A stretch of DNA of 64,000 bases from Lentzea aerocolonigenes (GCF_000974445.1 NZ_BBOJ01000003.1:124001-188000); one strand, 5' to 3'. Counted from the first letter of the stretch, positions 1-9,460 are shown. Numbers and translations: made by a program. The notes: generated by a model not told the origin, from the letters alone.

Positions 1-271
1 CCAGGCCCAGGGGACGTTCGGCGAACGCCTGCTCGGTCGCCACCGGGTAGCAGTGGTTCTCGCTCGCGTCACCGAGAACCGTGTCGACCCAGCCCTGGAC
101 CGGTGTCAGCGAATCCGCCTCCCACAGGCAGGTGACCTCGGTCAGGTCCTCGCTCGGGTAGAACTGGAGCACCTTCACGCCCTCCGGCGCCCCGTCTCCC
201 GAGATGAGCCGCTGCCCGCGCTCGAAAGCCGCCTCGGGGTTCTTGATGTGGTGGTGGACGACGATGTACAT
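1..271 (-). CDS. Small hypothetical protein, 3' end outside window
   Basis: Reading leftwards from an ATG at 271 there is an uninterrupted frame of 90 codons that leaves the window, so the C-terminus is missing. The N-terminus reads MYIVVHHHIKNPEAAFERG and the rest is rich in short beta and alpha stretches (GVKVLQFYPS, EVTCLWEAD). This is the look of small dimeric alpha/beta-barrel proteins that carry no obvious catalytic motif. Codon use is typical of the window. No function can be assigned. The 120 bases between it and the next gene (272-391) hold no gene I can support. Confidence 0.6.
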   Translation of the reverse strand, partial: MYIVVHHHIKNPEAAFERGQRLISGDGAPEGVKVLQFYPSEDLTEVTCLWEADSLTPVQGWVDTVLGDASENHCYPVATEQAFAERPLGL

Positions 272-391
272 GGCGTGTGCCTCCTCGTTCGAGCTGATGG
301 GCACGACGCTAGGCAGGACGGGCCACGCCCCGCCTCGCTCGGATTCACCAACTCGGGCGGGAACTCCCATCACCAGCATTGACCACACGTC

Positions 392-2023
392 TCAGGCGAG
401 GTGGTGTTCGTGGGCGAACGCGCCCGCCGCGGTCCGCGAGGACACACCGAGCTTGCCGAAGATGTTCTGCAGGTGCCGGGCCACCGTGTGCTCGCTGAGG
501 AACAGGACCGCCGCGATCTCGCGGTTGCTGCGGCCGGTGGCGACGAGCCGGAGCACCTCGATCTCGCGGTCGCTCAGGCCGTGCCGCGCCCCGGTTTCCT
601 GCGGGAGAGACTCCACGTCCGGCCGTGCGCCGAGTGCCGTGAACGTCTCCAGCGCCGCCTGCAACTCCAGGCCGGACGACTCGTGATCGCCCAGCAGCGC
701 GCACGCCCTGGCGATCAGCACACGGCTGCGGGCGGCGTCGTACGGCGCCTCGATCCGTTGCCACGCCTGCCAAGCACGTCGTGACGCGGTCAGCGCCGCC
801 TCGGGATCGCCCGCTGCCAACGCCAGCGCACCCCGGGCCTGCCAGGACATCGCGTCGATCGCCTCGTTCTCCTGCTGCCGGGCGATCTCGGCGAGCTCAC
901 GGCACGCACCGGCGGCCGCGTCGAGGTCGCCTGCCACCAGCACGATCTCGACGTAGGCCGGCAGCAGCGCGGCGCGGGGCAGCCCGCGGGACGTCTCCGC
1001 CACGATCCTGCGGATCATCGCGACCGCCGTGTCGGTCCTGCCCTGTGCCAGACGCAGCAGCGCGTGACCTGGTTGTGGTTGCCTGCCCAGGGAACTGGCC
1101 CTGCGGTAGGCGTTCTCGGCCAGAGCGAACTCTCCGCGCAGGCGGCGGACCTCACCCTCGCGGTACGCGGCGTCCCCGCGCGCCAGCTGGTTCAGCGCGC
1201 CTCTGGTGAGCTCCTCGCTCACGTGACCGAGTTCCACCAGCGCGTCGTCCCACGCCCCGCCCAGCGTCATGACCTCCGCGCGGTGCACCAGGCAAACACC
1301 CTTGTGCGCCACCATGTCCGGCTGACGCGCACACCACCGCGTGAGTGCGGAGGTCCACTCCTTGACCCGGCGCAGCTGGTAGACCTCGCGGCAGAAGGAG
1401 ATCGTGTTGCAGTACACGATCCCGGCGACGATCGGCGAGAGCTCGCCCGAGGTGACGGCGACCATCGTCTCGTCGATCAACCGCAGGCCGTCCGGCAGAC
1501 GCCCGAGCCTCACCAGCGAGTGCCCCTGCTCCATCATGCCCAGCGCGACCAGGTCCTCGTCGCCGAAGCGTTCGCCGACCTCCACGACCTGGGCGGCCAG
1601 CGCGCCCGCCGCCTCGATCTCGCCGTTGATGAGGTTGCCGAGCATGTCCGTCAGCAGCACGTAACCGCGCTCGGCGACGTCACGCCCTTCCCGCTCGAAC
1701 AGCCGCCGCGCACGGGCGAACCAGCCCTGCGCCGGCGCGATCTGCCCGCGGAACAACCAGCTGTGCCCGATCCAGAACGCGCACCGCACCGCCCGCGTCG
1801 GCGCACCCGCCCCCAGATGGGCCCGATGCGCCCGTTCCAGGGCGCTGACGTACTCGTCGTCCCGGCCGAGCATGTACGCGGTCTGTGCGAACAGCTCCAG
1901 GTCCGCCGCCTCCCGGGCCGTCCCGGCCAACGCGGCGTGAGCCTCCCGCCAGTTCGCCTCGGCGAAACACCGGCGCCCGTGTTCGAGGTCAGTTTCCACG
2001 ACCACCTCCGACCGCCGCGCCAT
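392..2023 (-). CDS. LuxR-type regulator with TPR-like N-terminal region
   Basis: A 543-residue protein. The last ~60 residues form a LuxR/NarL helix-turn-helix (GLSDREIEVLRLVATGRSN, then EHTVARHLQNIFGKL), which binds DNA. The first ~470 residues are alanine/leucine-rich helical repeats with TPR spacing and no Walker motif, so it resembles the C-terminal half of MalT/LAL regulators without the ATPase. The ATG at 2023 (MARRSEVVVETD) was chosen because the open frame further upstream runs into the divergent promoter and gene. It is divergent from the aldehyde oxidoreductase operon across 180 bases and could control it, but that is inferred only from position. Its ligand is unknown. Confidence 0.8.
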   Translation of the reverse strand: MARRSEVVVETDLEHGRRCFAEANWREAHAALAGTAREAADLELFAQTAYMLGRDDEYVSALERAHRAHLGAGAPTRAVRCAFWIGHSWLFRGQIAPAQGWFARARRLFEREGRDVAERGYVLLTDMLGNLINGEIEAAGALAAQVVEVGERFGDEDLVALGMMEQGHSLVRLGRLPDGLRLIDETMVAVTSGELSPIVAGIVYCNTISFCREVYQLRRVKEWTSALTRWCARQPDMVAHKGVCLVHRAEVMTLGGAWDDALVELGHVSEELTRGALNQLARGDAAYREGEVRRLRGEFALAENAYRRASSLGRQPQPGHALLRLAQGRTDTAVAMIRRIVAETSRGLPRAALLPAYVEIVLVAGDLDAAAGACRELAEIARQQENEAIDAMSWQARGALALAAGDPEAALTASRRAWQAWQRIEAPYDAARSRVLIARACALLGDHESSGLELQAALETFTALGARPDVESLPQETGARHGLSDREIEVLRLVATGRSNREIAAVLFLSEHTVARHLQNIFGKLGVSSRTAAGAFAHEHHLA

Positions 2024-2203
2024 CGTGGCACAGGTCAGCTCTTTCAGCCGGGTGAAACGACATGGCCTCGTCAACCGGACAAATCCCCGCGATACATCGG
2101 AGGTCTTCGTACCGGGAATGCGGTTACCAGCCGGATTCGACACGTTGGAGCCTTGACCCATCGGGTCGATACTGCTTGTGTGGCCCCGAGCACAGGGGGT
2201 CAC

Positions 2204-2779
2204 ATGACAACCAGCAGGCGGCAGTTCTTCGGCCAGGCGGCGGCGGTCTCGGCCGGAGTCGCACTGTCCGCACCGGCGGTGGAGGCACTCGCCGCCGAAC
2301 CCGCACCGGCGGGCCTCGTCGACGTGGTGTTCGAGGTCAACGGCGAACGTCAGAAGCTCCGGCTCGATCCGCGGGTGACCCTCCTGGACGCCCTGCGGGA
2401 ACAGCTCGGACTCGTCGGCACGAAGAAGGGCTGCGACCGCGGGCAGTGCGGCGCGTGCACCGTCCACGTCGACGACAGACGCGTGCTGTCGTGCCTGACG
2501 CTCACGGCAACTTTGCAGGGCAAGGAGGTCACCACCATCGAGGGCATCGCGGACGGCGACGACCTGCACCCCGTGCAACGCGCGTTCATCGACCACGACG
2601 GCTTCCAGTGCGGCTTCTGCACGTCCGGTCAGATCATGTCCGCCGTGAAGGTCGTCGAGGAACGCGAGGTGCGCACCGACGACCAGATCCGCGAGGCCAT
2701 GTCCGGCAACATCTGCCGGTGCGGCGCCTACCCGAACATCCTCGAAGCGATCAAGCAGGCCAAGGCTGGTGACCGCTGA
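2204..2779 (+). CDS. paoA: Aldehyde oxidoreductase iron-sulfur subunit, Tat-exported (PaoA/YagT-like)
   Basis: This is the small [2Fe-2S] electron-transfer subunit of a molybdenum hydroxylase, 191 residues. It begins with a twin-arginine signal (SRRQFFGQAA, residues 4-13, followed by a hydrophobic stretch and ALA), as in E. coli PaoA. The plant-type cluster cysteines are C77, C82, C85 and C97, and the second cluster uses C136, C139, C171 and C173 (CGFC and CRC). The ATG at 2204 follows AGGGGGT at good spacing. Its stop overlaps the next start (TGATG), so the three subunits are translationally coupled. By family, the complex is exported folded and detoxifies aldehydes outside the cytoplasm. 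The substrate here is not known. Confidence 0.9.
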   Translation: MTTSRRQFFGQAAAVSAGVALSAPAVEALAAEPAPAGLVDVVFEVNGERQKLRLDPRVTLLDALREQLGLVGTKKGCDRGQCGACTVHVDDRRVLSCLTLTATLQGKEVTTIEGIADGDDLHPVQRAFIDHDGFQCGFCTSGQIMSAVKVVEEREVRTDDQIREAMSGNICRCGAYPNILEAIKQAKAGDR

Positions 2780-3756
2780 TGCACGCGTTCGACTACGCCG
2801 CGGCCTCGACCGTCCGGGGTGCGCTCGACCTCGCCGGGCCGGGCTCTGCGTTCCTCGCCGGCGGCACCACCCTGGTCGACCTGATGAAGCTCGACGTCCT
2901 GACGCCGGACCGGGTCATCGACGTCAACGCCCTGCCGCTCAAGGGAATCCGGCTGCACGACGGCGCGCTGCGGATCGGCGCGCTGGAGCGGATGAGCGAC
3001 GTCGCCGCCCACCCCGTCGTCAGGTCGGTCCACCCGGTGATCTCGAAGGCGTTGCTGCTCAGCGCCTCCGGCCAGGTGCGGAACATGGCGAGCATCGGCG
3101 GGAACCTGATGCAGCGCACCCGGTGCGACTACTTCCGCGACGTCACGTCGGCCTGCAACAAGCGCCGGCCCGGCAGCGGGTGCCCGGCGCTCACGGGCGT
3201 CAACCGCAACCACGCCGTCCTCGGCACCAGCGACTCCTGCGTCGCCACGCACGCCAGCGACGTCGCCGTCGCGTTCGTCGCGCTGGACGCCCAGGTCGTC
3301 CTCAGGAGCAAGGACGGCGACCGGGTGGCGCCGCTCGAGGAGTTCTACCGGCTCCCCGGCAGCACCCCCGACCGGGAGAACGTGCTCGGGCCGGGCGAGC
3401 TGATCGCCGAGGTCGTCGTGCCGGTGCTGCCGTGGGCGCGGCATTCGACGTACCTCAAGATCCGTGACCGGCAGTCCTACGAGTTCGCCCTCACGTCGGT
3501 GGCGGCGGCCGTCGACGTCAAACGCGGCGTGGTGCAGGACGTCCGTCTCGCCGCGGGCGGGGTGGCGGCGAAACCGTGGCGGCTGCGCGCCGTCGAGGAG
3601 GCACTCAAGGGCGGGGTGGCGATCGAGCGAACCTTCGCCGAGGCTGCGGAGTCCGCTGTGGACGGAGCACGACCGTTGGCGCACAACGCGTTCAAGACCG
3701 CCCTGCTGAAGCGCACGATCGTCCGCGCGCTGCTCGACGCGGCAGGTGCGCGATGA
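2779..3756 (+). CDS. paoB: Aldehyde oxidoreductase FAD subunit (PaoB/YagS-like)
   Basis: A 325-residue FAD-binding subunit of the xanthine oxidase superfamily. The flavin motifs are AGGTTL (27-32) and MASIGGNLMQRTRC (103-116). Cysteines C116, C126, C135 and C154 lie in the arrangement CxYFRD...CNKRxPGSGC. That arrangement marks the PaoB type, which carries an extra [4Fe-4S] cluster not found in ordinary xanthine dehydrogenase FAD subunits. It has no signal of its own and would be co-exported with the Tat-bearing small subunit. It starts one base inside the stop of the upstream gene and ends overlapping the next start (ATGA). Confidence 0.9.
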   Translation: MHAFDYAAASTVRGALDLAGPGSAFLAGGTTLVDLMKLDVLTPDRVIDVNALPLKGIRLHDGALRIGALERMSDVAAHPVVRSVHPVISKALLLSASGQVRNMASIGGNLMQRTRCDYFRDVTSACNKRRPGSGCPALTGVNRNHAVLGTSDSCVATHASDVAVAFVALDAQVVLRSKDGDRVAPLEEFYRLPGSTPDRENVLGPGELIAEVVVPVLPWARHSTYLKIRDRQSYEFALTSVAAAVDVKRGVVQDVRLAAGGVAAKPWRLRAVEEALKGGVAIERTFAEAAESAVDGARPLAHNAFKTALLKRTIVRALLDAAGAR

Positions 3757-5885
3757 TCGGACGCCCGGTCGACCGCGTCGACGGCCGCATCAAGGTCACC
3801 GGCGCGGCACCCTACGCCGCCGACACGAAGATCCCCGGCGTCACCTGCGGCTACCTCGTCACCAGCACCATCGGCCGGGGACGGCTCACCGGTATGGACA
3901 CGGCCGCGGCGCTCGCCTCACCCGGCGTGCTCGCCGTGTACACGCCGTTCAACCCGTTGAAGCTCTTCGCGTACGTGCAGGAGCAGAACGACGAACGCTT
4001 CCCTCCGTTGCAGGACACGGAGATCCGGTTCTTCGGTCAGGCGATCGGGTTCGTCGTCGCGGAGACCTGGGAACAGGCCCGTGACGCCGCCGGTCTGGTC
4101 ACCGCGACCTACGACCAGCAACCACCGGTCACCGAGTTCCCCGGCCGGACGCTCCAGGCGTTCGAGGAGGTCGAGGAAGTCGTCGGCACCCAGACCGTCG
4201 GCGACATCACCTTCACCGCGAGCTACACAACGCCGTTCCAGCACCACTGCGCAATGGAACCGCACGCGACCGTGGCGACCTGGAACGGCGACCACCTCAC
4301 CGTCTACACGGTGTCCCAAGGCGCGCTTCTGGTGCAGCGCAGACTGTCCGAGACCCTCGGCGTGGACGCGGCGAAGATCCACGTGCTCAGCCCGCACGTG
4401 GGCGGCGGGTTCGGCGGCAAGTGGGGCAACTGGGCCCAGGTCCCGCTGGCGTGCGCGGCGTCGAGGGCGCTGGGCAGGCCGGTCAAGGCGGTGCTCACCC
4501 GCGAGCAGGTGTTCGCGATGGCGGGCCACCGGCCGAGGACGAAGCAGACGCTCGCGATGACGTGCACCGAGGACGGCAAGCTCACCTCGATCGTCAACGA
4601 CGGCGTGACCAGCCGCGGACTGGGCGGGAACTGGTCCGAGTCCGTCGCGAACTGGACGCTCACCACCTACGCGAGCCCGAACCTCCGCGTCACCAAGACG
4701 GTCGTGCCGCTGAACCTCGGCGCGGCGACCGTGATGCGCGCGCCGGGCGAGGCGAACGGGTCGTTCGCCCTGGAGAGCGCGATGGACGAGCTCGCCGCGC
4801 AACTCGGCGTCGACCCCGTGGAGCTGCGGCTGCGCAACTACGCGACCCTCGTGCCGAACACCGGGAAACCGTGGTCCGGCAAGCACCTCGACGAGTGCTA
4901 CCGGCTCGGCGCGGAGGAGTTCGGCTGGTCGAAGCGGCCGAAGCAGGTCCGGGCGACCGCCGACGGCGACTGGCTCGTCGGCACCGGCATGGCCACCGCG
5001 ACCTACGGCGCCTCCCGGGGTCAAGCGTCGATCAAGGTCAGGCTGCACCCGGACGGCACGGCGTCGGTGTCCGGCACCGCGGCGGACCTCGGCACCGGTC
5101 AGTACACGGTGTTCGCGATCCTGGCCGCCGACGAGCTCGGCATCCCGGTCACCCGCGTGCGCCCGGACCTCGGCGACTCCACGTCCCCCGCCGCCGCGAA
5201 CGCCGGTGGTTCGAACTCGACGTGCACCAACGGCCCCGCCGTCCAGGTCGCCGCGAAAGCCGTGCAGACCGAACTGATCACCCTCGCCACGACGAACCCC
5301 CGTTCGCCCTTCTACGGCAAGGAAGTCTCGTACCGCGACGGAAGCGTGTCCTCCGGCGGGCTGACGATGAGCTTCGGCACCCTGCTCACGACGTGCGACG
5401 TGGGCGGCGTCGAAGCGGTCGGCACCTCACCCCGGCTGGTGGACCCGGAACACGGCTTCCGCTCGTTCGGCGCGCACTTCTGCGAGGTCCGCGTGCACCG
5501 CCTGACGGGCGAACCGCGGGTGACGCGCTGGCTGTCGGTGTGCGACGCGGGCACGATCGTCAACGCCAAGGCCGCCCGCAGCCAGATCCAGGGCGCGGTG
5601 GTCATGGGCATCGGCCAGGCGTTGCTGGAGGCCACCGAGGTCGACGTCAGCGCCCGGTTCACCAACGCCAACCTCGCCTCGTACCTGGTGCCGGTGCACG
5701 CCGACATCCCCCGCATCGACGTGCGGTTCCTCGACCACTCGGACCCGGTGATCAGCGGCCTCGGCGCGAAGGGCATCGGCGAGCTCGGCATCGTCGGGGT
5801 GGCCGGCGCGATCGCGAACGCCGTCCACCACGCGACGGGTGTCCGGGTTCGCGATCTGCCGATCACACTGGACAAACTGCTGTGA
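3753..5885 (+). CDS. paoC: Aldehyde oxidoreductase molybdopterin subunit (PaoC/YagR-like)
   Basis: A 710-residue molybdenum-cofactor subunit, close in length to E. coli PaoC. It starts MIGRPVDRVDGRIKVTGAA, the usual N-terminus of the family. GGGFGGKWG is a cofactor-binding loop. The base-catalyst glutamate is in GAKGIGELG near the C-terminus (E677). The ATG at 3753 overlaps the stop of the FAD subunit by four bases; open sequence upstream of it belongs to the previous gene in another frame. No maturation factor of the XdhC/PaoD type is seen in the window, so cofactor insertion must use a protein encoded elsewhere. Confidence 0.9.
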   Translation: MIGRPVDRVDGRIKVTGAAPYAADTKIPGVTCGYLVTSTIGRGRLTGMDTAAALASPGVLAVYTPFNPLKLFAYVQEQNDERFPPLQDTEIRFFGQAIGFVVAETWEQARDAAGLVTATYDQQPPVTEFPGRTLQAFEEVEEVVGTQTVGDITFTASYTTPFQHHCAMEPHATVATWNGDHLTVYTVSQGALLVQRRLSETLGVDAAKIHVLSPHVGGGFGGKWGNWAQVPLACAASRALGRPVKAVLTREQVFAMAGHRPRTKQTLAMTCTEDGKLTSIVNDGVTSRGLGGNWSESVANWTLTTYASPNLRVTKTVVPLNLGAATVMRAPGEANGSFALESAMDELAAQLGVDPVELRLRNYATLVPNTGKPWSGKHLDECYRLGAEEFGWSKRPKQVRATADGDWLVGTGMATATYGASRGQASIKVRLHPDGTASVSGTAADLGTGQYTVFAILAADELGIPVTRVRPDLGDSTSPAAANAGGSNSTCTNGPAVQVAAKAVQTELITLATTNPRSPFYGKEVSYRDGSVSSGGLTMSFGTLLTTCDVGGVEAVGTSPRLVDPEHGFRSFGAHFCEVRVHRLTGEPRVTRWLSVCDAGTIVNAKAARSQIQGAVVMGIGQALLEATEVDVSARFTNANLASYLVPVHADIPRIDVRFLDHSDPVISGLGAKGIGELGIVGVAGAIANAVHHATGVRVRDLPITLDKLL

Positions 5886-5886
5886 T

Positions 5887-7254
5887 TCACACGTTGTCGA
5901 CGTGCTCCACGCCGGAGCTGCGGTAGTTCTGCACCGCCGTCTTCACCTGGGCAGGGCTCAGCACCTGCCCCTTGGCGAAGTACACGTAGTCGACCTCCTG
6001 CTGGTAGGCCCGCTCGGCGCTGCTGCCCTGCAACCCGCCGGAGATGAACCACAGGTTGAAGTTGATCGACATCGGCGTCTCCGGGTAGTACTTGTCGCCG
6101 TGATCGGCGACCAGCACGCCGTCGATGTAGTACTTCACCCTGCCGCCGCCGACCTGGAACACCAGGTCGTGCCAACCGGCGTAGCTCACGCGCTGTTCGT
6201 TGTGGACGTTGTCGGCGACCCAAGGCTCGTTCTGGTAGGTCTCCCAGGTGGTCTCGTACATGACGTTGGCCGGTTCGCCCCAGCCGCCGTTGGGCAGGTA
6301 CTCGAAGTCGATCTCGCCGTAGTCGGGGTCCATCGGGGCGTTGAGCGGCGTGATGGTGAAGAAGGTCTGCACGACGTGGTCGCCGTCCGGGCCGAAGACC
6401 GGCGCGTCGCTGAACTTCACCCTGGCCGCGTAGGTGCCCTCGAAGAACTTGCGCTGGTGGAACATCTCTGTCTGGCGGGCCGCGGAGCCGTTGTTCCACG
6501 AGTCGAGGCGCAGGACCTTCTGGCCGTCGACGGTCGGGAACGTCACGCGCGACGGGTCCCACTCGGCGCCGGGCACGCCGGGGCCGCCGGCGCCCGAGCG
6601 GACGGTCCAGCCGCGCTGGCCGATGCGCGAGTCGCTGGAGCTGGTGTAGCTGAAGTCGTCGAACATGGCCGGGCCGTTGGGGTTCGGCGGTGTCGAGGTC
6701 GTGGTCGTGGTGGTGGGCGGGCTGCCGCCGGGCGGAGTGCCCCACAGCACCGTGCCGCCCCGGTGGACCGTGACCTTGGACCACGCCGAGTACGTGCTCT
6801 CACCGCGGAACGAGTAGTCGTCGGACTGGGTGATCGGGCCCCAGTTCGCGCGGTAGAACCGCACTTGCAGGTCGCCGGTGTCGGCGCCGGGGGCCAGAGT
6901 GCCCGCGCCGCCGGTGAATCCGACCTCCAGGTAGCGATCGGCGGTGCCGCCGGTCAGGGTGCCGAACTGGCCGGTGACGTTGGCGCAGCCGCGGACCGCC
7001 CACGAGCAGGCGAACCGGTAGCCGACGTCCGGTGTCTCGCTGCGGAAGTAGTAGCGGATCTTCACCTCCGCCAGCGGCAGGCTCGTGGTGCCGGAGTTGA
7101 CCAGTTTGAGCCACGGTTCGACCTGGTCGGTGGTGGCACCGGAGGCGCTGGTCCGGTACTGGGCGGTGACGGCGTCGGCGGCGAACGCGTTCGGTGCGAC
7201 GGCCAGGGCGATCGCGGTCAGTGCCGCGCAGAAAGCGGCTATGAGTGGTCGCAA
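5887..7254 (-). CDS. Secreted CBM3-GH16 beta-glucan-type hydrolase
   Basis: 455 residues: a signal peptide (1-25, ending PNAFA), a CBM3-type carbohydrate-binding module (~29-172), a Pro/Thr linker (~173-195) and a GH16-type catalytic domain (~197-455). The catalytic motif is GEIDFEY, giving E314 as nucleophile, D316, and E318 as acid/base. GH16 enzymes cut beta-1,3/1,4-glucans or galactans; CBM3 usually binds cellulose or chitin. The start is TTG at 7254, chosen because GAGGAG lies just upstream and the signal peptide begins there. That places it inside the last 16 bases of the GH20 gene. It is the last gene of the das-like operon. The actual substrate is open. Confidence 0.85.
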   Translation of the reverse strand: MRPLIAAFCAALTAIALAVAPNAFAADAVTAQYRTSASGATTDQVEPWLKLVNSGTTSLPLAEVKIRYYFRSETPDVGYRFACSWAVRGCANVTGQFGTLTGGTADRYLEVGFTGGAGTLAPGADTGDLQVRFYRANWGPITQSDDYSFRGESTYSAWSKVTVHRGGTVLWGTPPGGSPPTTTTTTSTPPNPNGPAMFDDFSYTSSSDSRIGQRGWTVRSGAGGPGVPGAEWDPSRVTFPTVDGQKVLRLDSWNNGSAARQTEMFHQRKFFEGTYAARVKFSDAPVFGPDGDHVVQTFFTITPLNAPMDPDYGEIDFEYLPNGGWGEPANVMYETTWETYQNEPWVADNVHNEQRVSYAGWHDLVFQVGGGRVKYYIDGVLVADHGDKYYPETPMSINFNLWFISGGLQGSSAERAYQQEVDYVYFAKGQVLSPAQVKTAVQNYRSSGVEHVDNV

Positions 7255-8642
7255 GGTTCTCTCCTCACTTCGGCAGGGACGGACAGTGCGGCGAGCCTCG
7301 ATGCGTGGTGACGCATCCGGGTGGTGAAGCCCTCCCACTCGGGGCGCTGTGACCAGAGGGTGTCGGCCAGCGCGGCGAGGCGAGGAAAAGCCAGGTATTC
7401 CAGGTGTTCTCTCGTGCGGACGTGTTCGGTCCACAGCTGGCACTGGGCGCCGAGCACGCCGTCGGGCAGCGGCACGTGGTAGACGTCGCGGCTGGTCACG
7501 ACGTGTCCGGGCTGGCCGGGCGGTTCGTGCGGGCCGTCGGACCGCGGGTAGTCGAGGTAGGTGGAGGTGTGTGGCGCCATCACCACGTCCTGGCCACGTG
7601 CCAGCGCTTTTGCTGCCTGTGTCTCGTCCTTCCACGGCATCACGAGCGCGCGTGGATCACCCGTCGGTTCCCACGCCGCCGGGACGCGGCCGTGGTCCAG
7701 CAGGTAGCCGCCGGCCTGGCGGAGGAACTCGCCGTGCACGTCCGTTGGCAGCAGGCACTCGTCGCCGCCGAGGTGGACGTGCGAGCCGGGGAACACCTCC
7801 AGCACCTCGGACAGCACCTCGCGGACGAACCCGACGGCGTGCAGGCCGAACGACGAGTCGCTGATGCCCCAACGGGTCCAGACGGGCAGCGGTTCTCCGG
7901 CCGCGCCGAGGTCCGGGTACGCGGCGAGCGCGGCACGGGCGTGGCCGGGCATCTCGATCTCCGGCATGATCCGGATGCCACGTTCGGCGGCGTGCGCGAC
8001 GAGTCCTTCCAGCTCGCCGCGGGTGTAGGTGCCGCCGTGCGGGACGCCGTCGCCGTTGGTCTCGGTGCGCCAGCCGCCGATCGACGTGAGCAACGGGCGG
8101 CTCGGGACCGGCATGCGCCAGCCCTGGTCGTCGGTCAGGTGCAGGTGCAGGACGTTGAGCTTGTGCACGGCCATCAGGTCGATGAACCGCCTGACGACGT
8201 GCACCGGCTGGAAGTGCCGTGCGACGTCGAGCATGAACCCGCGCCACGGCAGCCTGGGCACGTCGCGGATGTCGACGCCGGGCAACGTCCAGTCCACTTC
8301 GGACACCCGGTTCGGCCGGAAGACCTCCGCGGGCAGCAGTTGCCGGATCGTCTGGATGCCGTGCGCGAGACCGGCGGTGGTTCCGGCGCGCAGCAGGACG
8401 CCGTGTTCGTTGACGGTGAGCGCGTAGCCTTCCGCGCCCAGCCCGACGAGCTTGGCGTCCAGCGCGATCACGACCTGGCCGTGGTCGGTGATCGGCAACG
8501 GCAGACCGGTGGCGGGCCGCAGCAGTGAGCGGAGCAGCCTGGCCGCGTGTTCGGCGCCGGGCGTGACCCGCACGCCCGTGCCGCGGTCCAGCGTGAAACC
8601 CCTGCTGCGCCGCACGACCCTGGTCGGGAGCGGAACGATCAC
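7239..8642 (-). CDS. Cytoplasmic GH20 beta-N-acetylhexosaminidase (DasD-like)
   Basis: 467 residues with the GH20 fold: an N-terminal alpha/beta domain (~1-130) and a TIM barrel with the catalytic pair in HLGGDE (D294, E295). It removes terminal N-acetylglucosamine or N-acetylgalactosamine. There is no signal peptide, so it should act on imported oligosaccharides. The GTG at 8642 overlaps the stop of the upstream permease (GTGA). The gene order lipoprotein, two permeases, GH20, with a divergent GntR regulator, copies the Streptomyces dasRABCD locus. From that comparison the likely role is splitting imported chitooligosaccharides. Confidence 0.88.
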   Translation of the reverse strand: MIVPLPTRVVRRSRGFTLDRGTGVRVTPGAEHAARLLRSLLRPATGLPLPITDHGQVVIALDAKLVGLGAEGYALTVNEHGVLLRAGTTAGLAHGIQTIRQLLPAEVFRPNRVSEVDWTLPGVDIRDVPRLPWRGFMLDVARHFQPVHVVRRFIDLMAVHKLNVLHLHLTDDQGWRMPVPSRPLLTSIGGWRTETNGDGVPHGGTYTRGELEGLVAHAAERGIRIMPEIEMPGHARAALAAYPDLGAAGEPLPVWTRWGISDSSFGLHAVGFVREVLSEVLEVFPGSHVHLGGDECLLPTDVHGEFLRQAGGYLLDHGRVPAAWEPTGDPRALVMPWKDETQAAKALARGQDVVMAPHTSTYLDYPRSDGPHEPPGQPGHVVTSRDVYHVPLPDGVLGAQCQLWTEHVRTREHLEYLAFPRLAALADTLWSQRPEWEGFTTRMRHHASRLAALSVPAEVRREPCDHS

Positions 8643-9460
8643 CCCTTCACCGCCCCTCCCACGATGCCGGTCGTGACCCTGCCCTGAAGCACGACGAAGA
8701 TCAGCAGCACCGGGAGCATGAACAGCGTCGAGGCGGCCATCGTGGCGCCCCAGTCGGTGCCGAAGGTGTTGTTGAACGACGACAGCCACACCGGCAGCGT
8801 GCGGTCGTCCTGGTCCTTGATGATCAGCACGTTGGCGAAGGCGAACTCGTTCCACGCGGTGATGAAGCCGAACAGCGAGGTCGCGAGCAGGCCCGGCGCG
8901 AGCAGCGGGAACACCACCCGCCGGAACGCCTGCCCGCGCGAGCAGCCGTCGACCTGCGCGGCCTCCTCCAGGTCGACAGGGATCGCGGCGAGGAACCCGC
9001 GCAGCGTCACGATCGTGAACGGCAGCGTGATCATGAAGTAGACCAGCGTGAGCATCCAGAGCGTGTCGAGCATGCCGGTGTCCCTGGCGATCACGTAGAT
9101 CGGGATCAGCAGGGCCTCCCACGGTGTCATCTGCGCGACGAACACCATGAGCACGAACGCCCGGCGCCCCTTCCACCGCAGGCGCGCGATGGCGAACGCG
9201 GCGAGCAGGGCGACGACCAGTGCGAGCAGAACCGCTCCTCCGGCGACCAGGAGACTGTTGCGCCAGAACGAGAAGAAGCCCTTCGCCGCGATCGCGGTGC
9301 CGAAGTGGTCGAACGTCACGGACGCCGGGAGGAACGTCGGCGTCGCGCTCTGGATGTCCTTCGTCGGCTTGAAAGCCGTGAGGACCATCCAGTACACGGG
9401 AAAGACCGAGACGACGAAGACGAGGAGCGCCGCCGCCGTGCGGGAGATCCGTCCGATCAC
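8639..9460 (-). CDS. ABC sugar transporter permease, MalG type
   Basis: A 273-residue inner-membrane permease with about six transmembrane helices. The cytoplasmic EAA loop reads EEAAQVDGCSRGQAFRRV, where the ATPase docks. It pairs with the permease upstream and the lipoprotein, and overlaps both neighbours by four bases (GTGA at each end). No ATPase is encoded in the operon. In Streptomyces such carbohydrate importers share the multitask ATPase MsiK, so an MsiK-like protein elsewhere is expected. Chitooligosaccharide import is inferred from the GH20 neighbour. Confidence 0.9.
   Translation of the reverse strand: MIGRISRTAAALLVFVVSVFPVYWMVLTAFKPTKDIQSATPTFLPASVTFDHFGTAIAAKGFFSFWRNSLLVAGGAVLLALVVALLAAFAIARLRWKGRRAFVLMVFVAQMTPWEALLIPIYVIARDTGMLDTLWMLTLVYFMITLPFTIVTLRGFLAAIPVDLEEAAQVDGCSRGQAFRRVVFPLLAPGLLATSLFGFITAWNEFAFANVLIIKDQDDRTLPVWLSSFNNTFGTDWGATMAASTLFMLPVLLIFVVLQGRVTTGIVGGAVKG

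Noticed and set aside
1064..2779. Possible long N-terminal extension of the iron-sulfur subunit gene
   Set aside because: The upstream part is antisense to the LuxR gene. The Tat signal and ribosome binding site fix the start at 2204.
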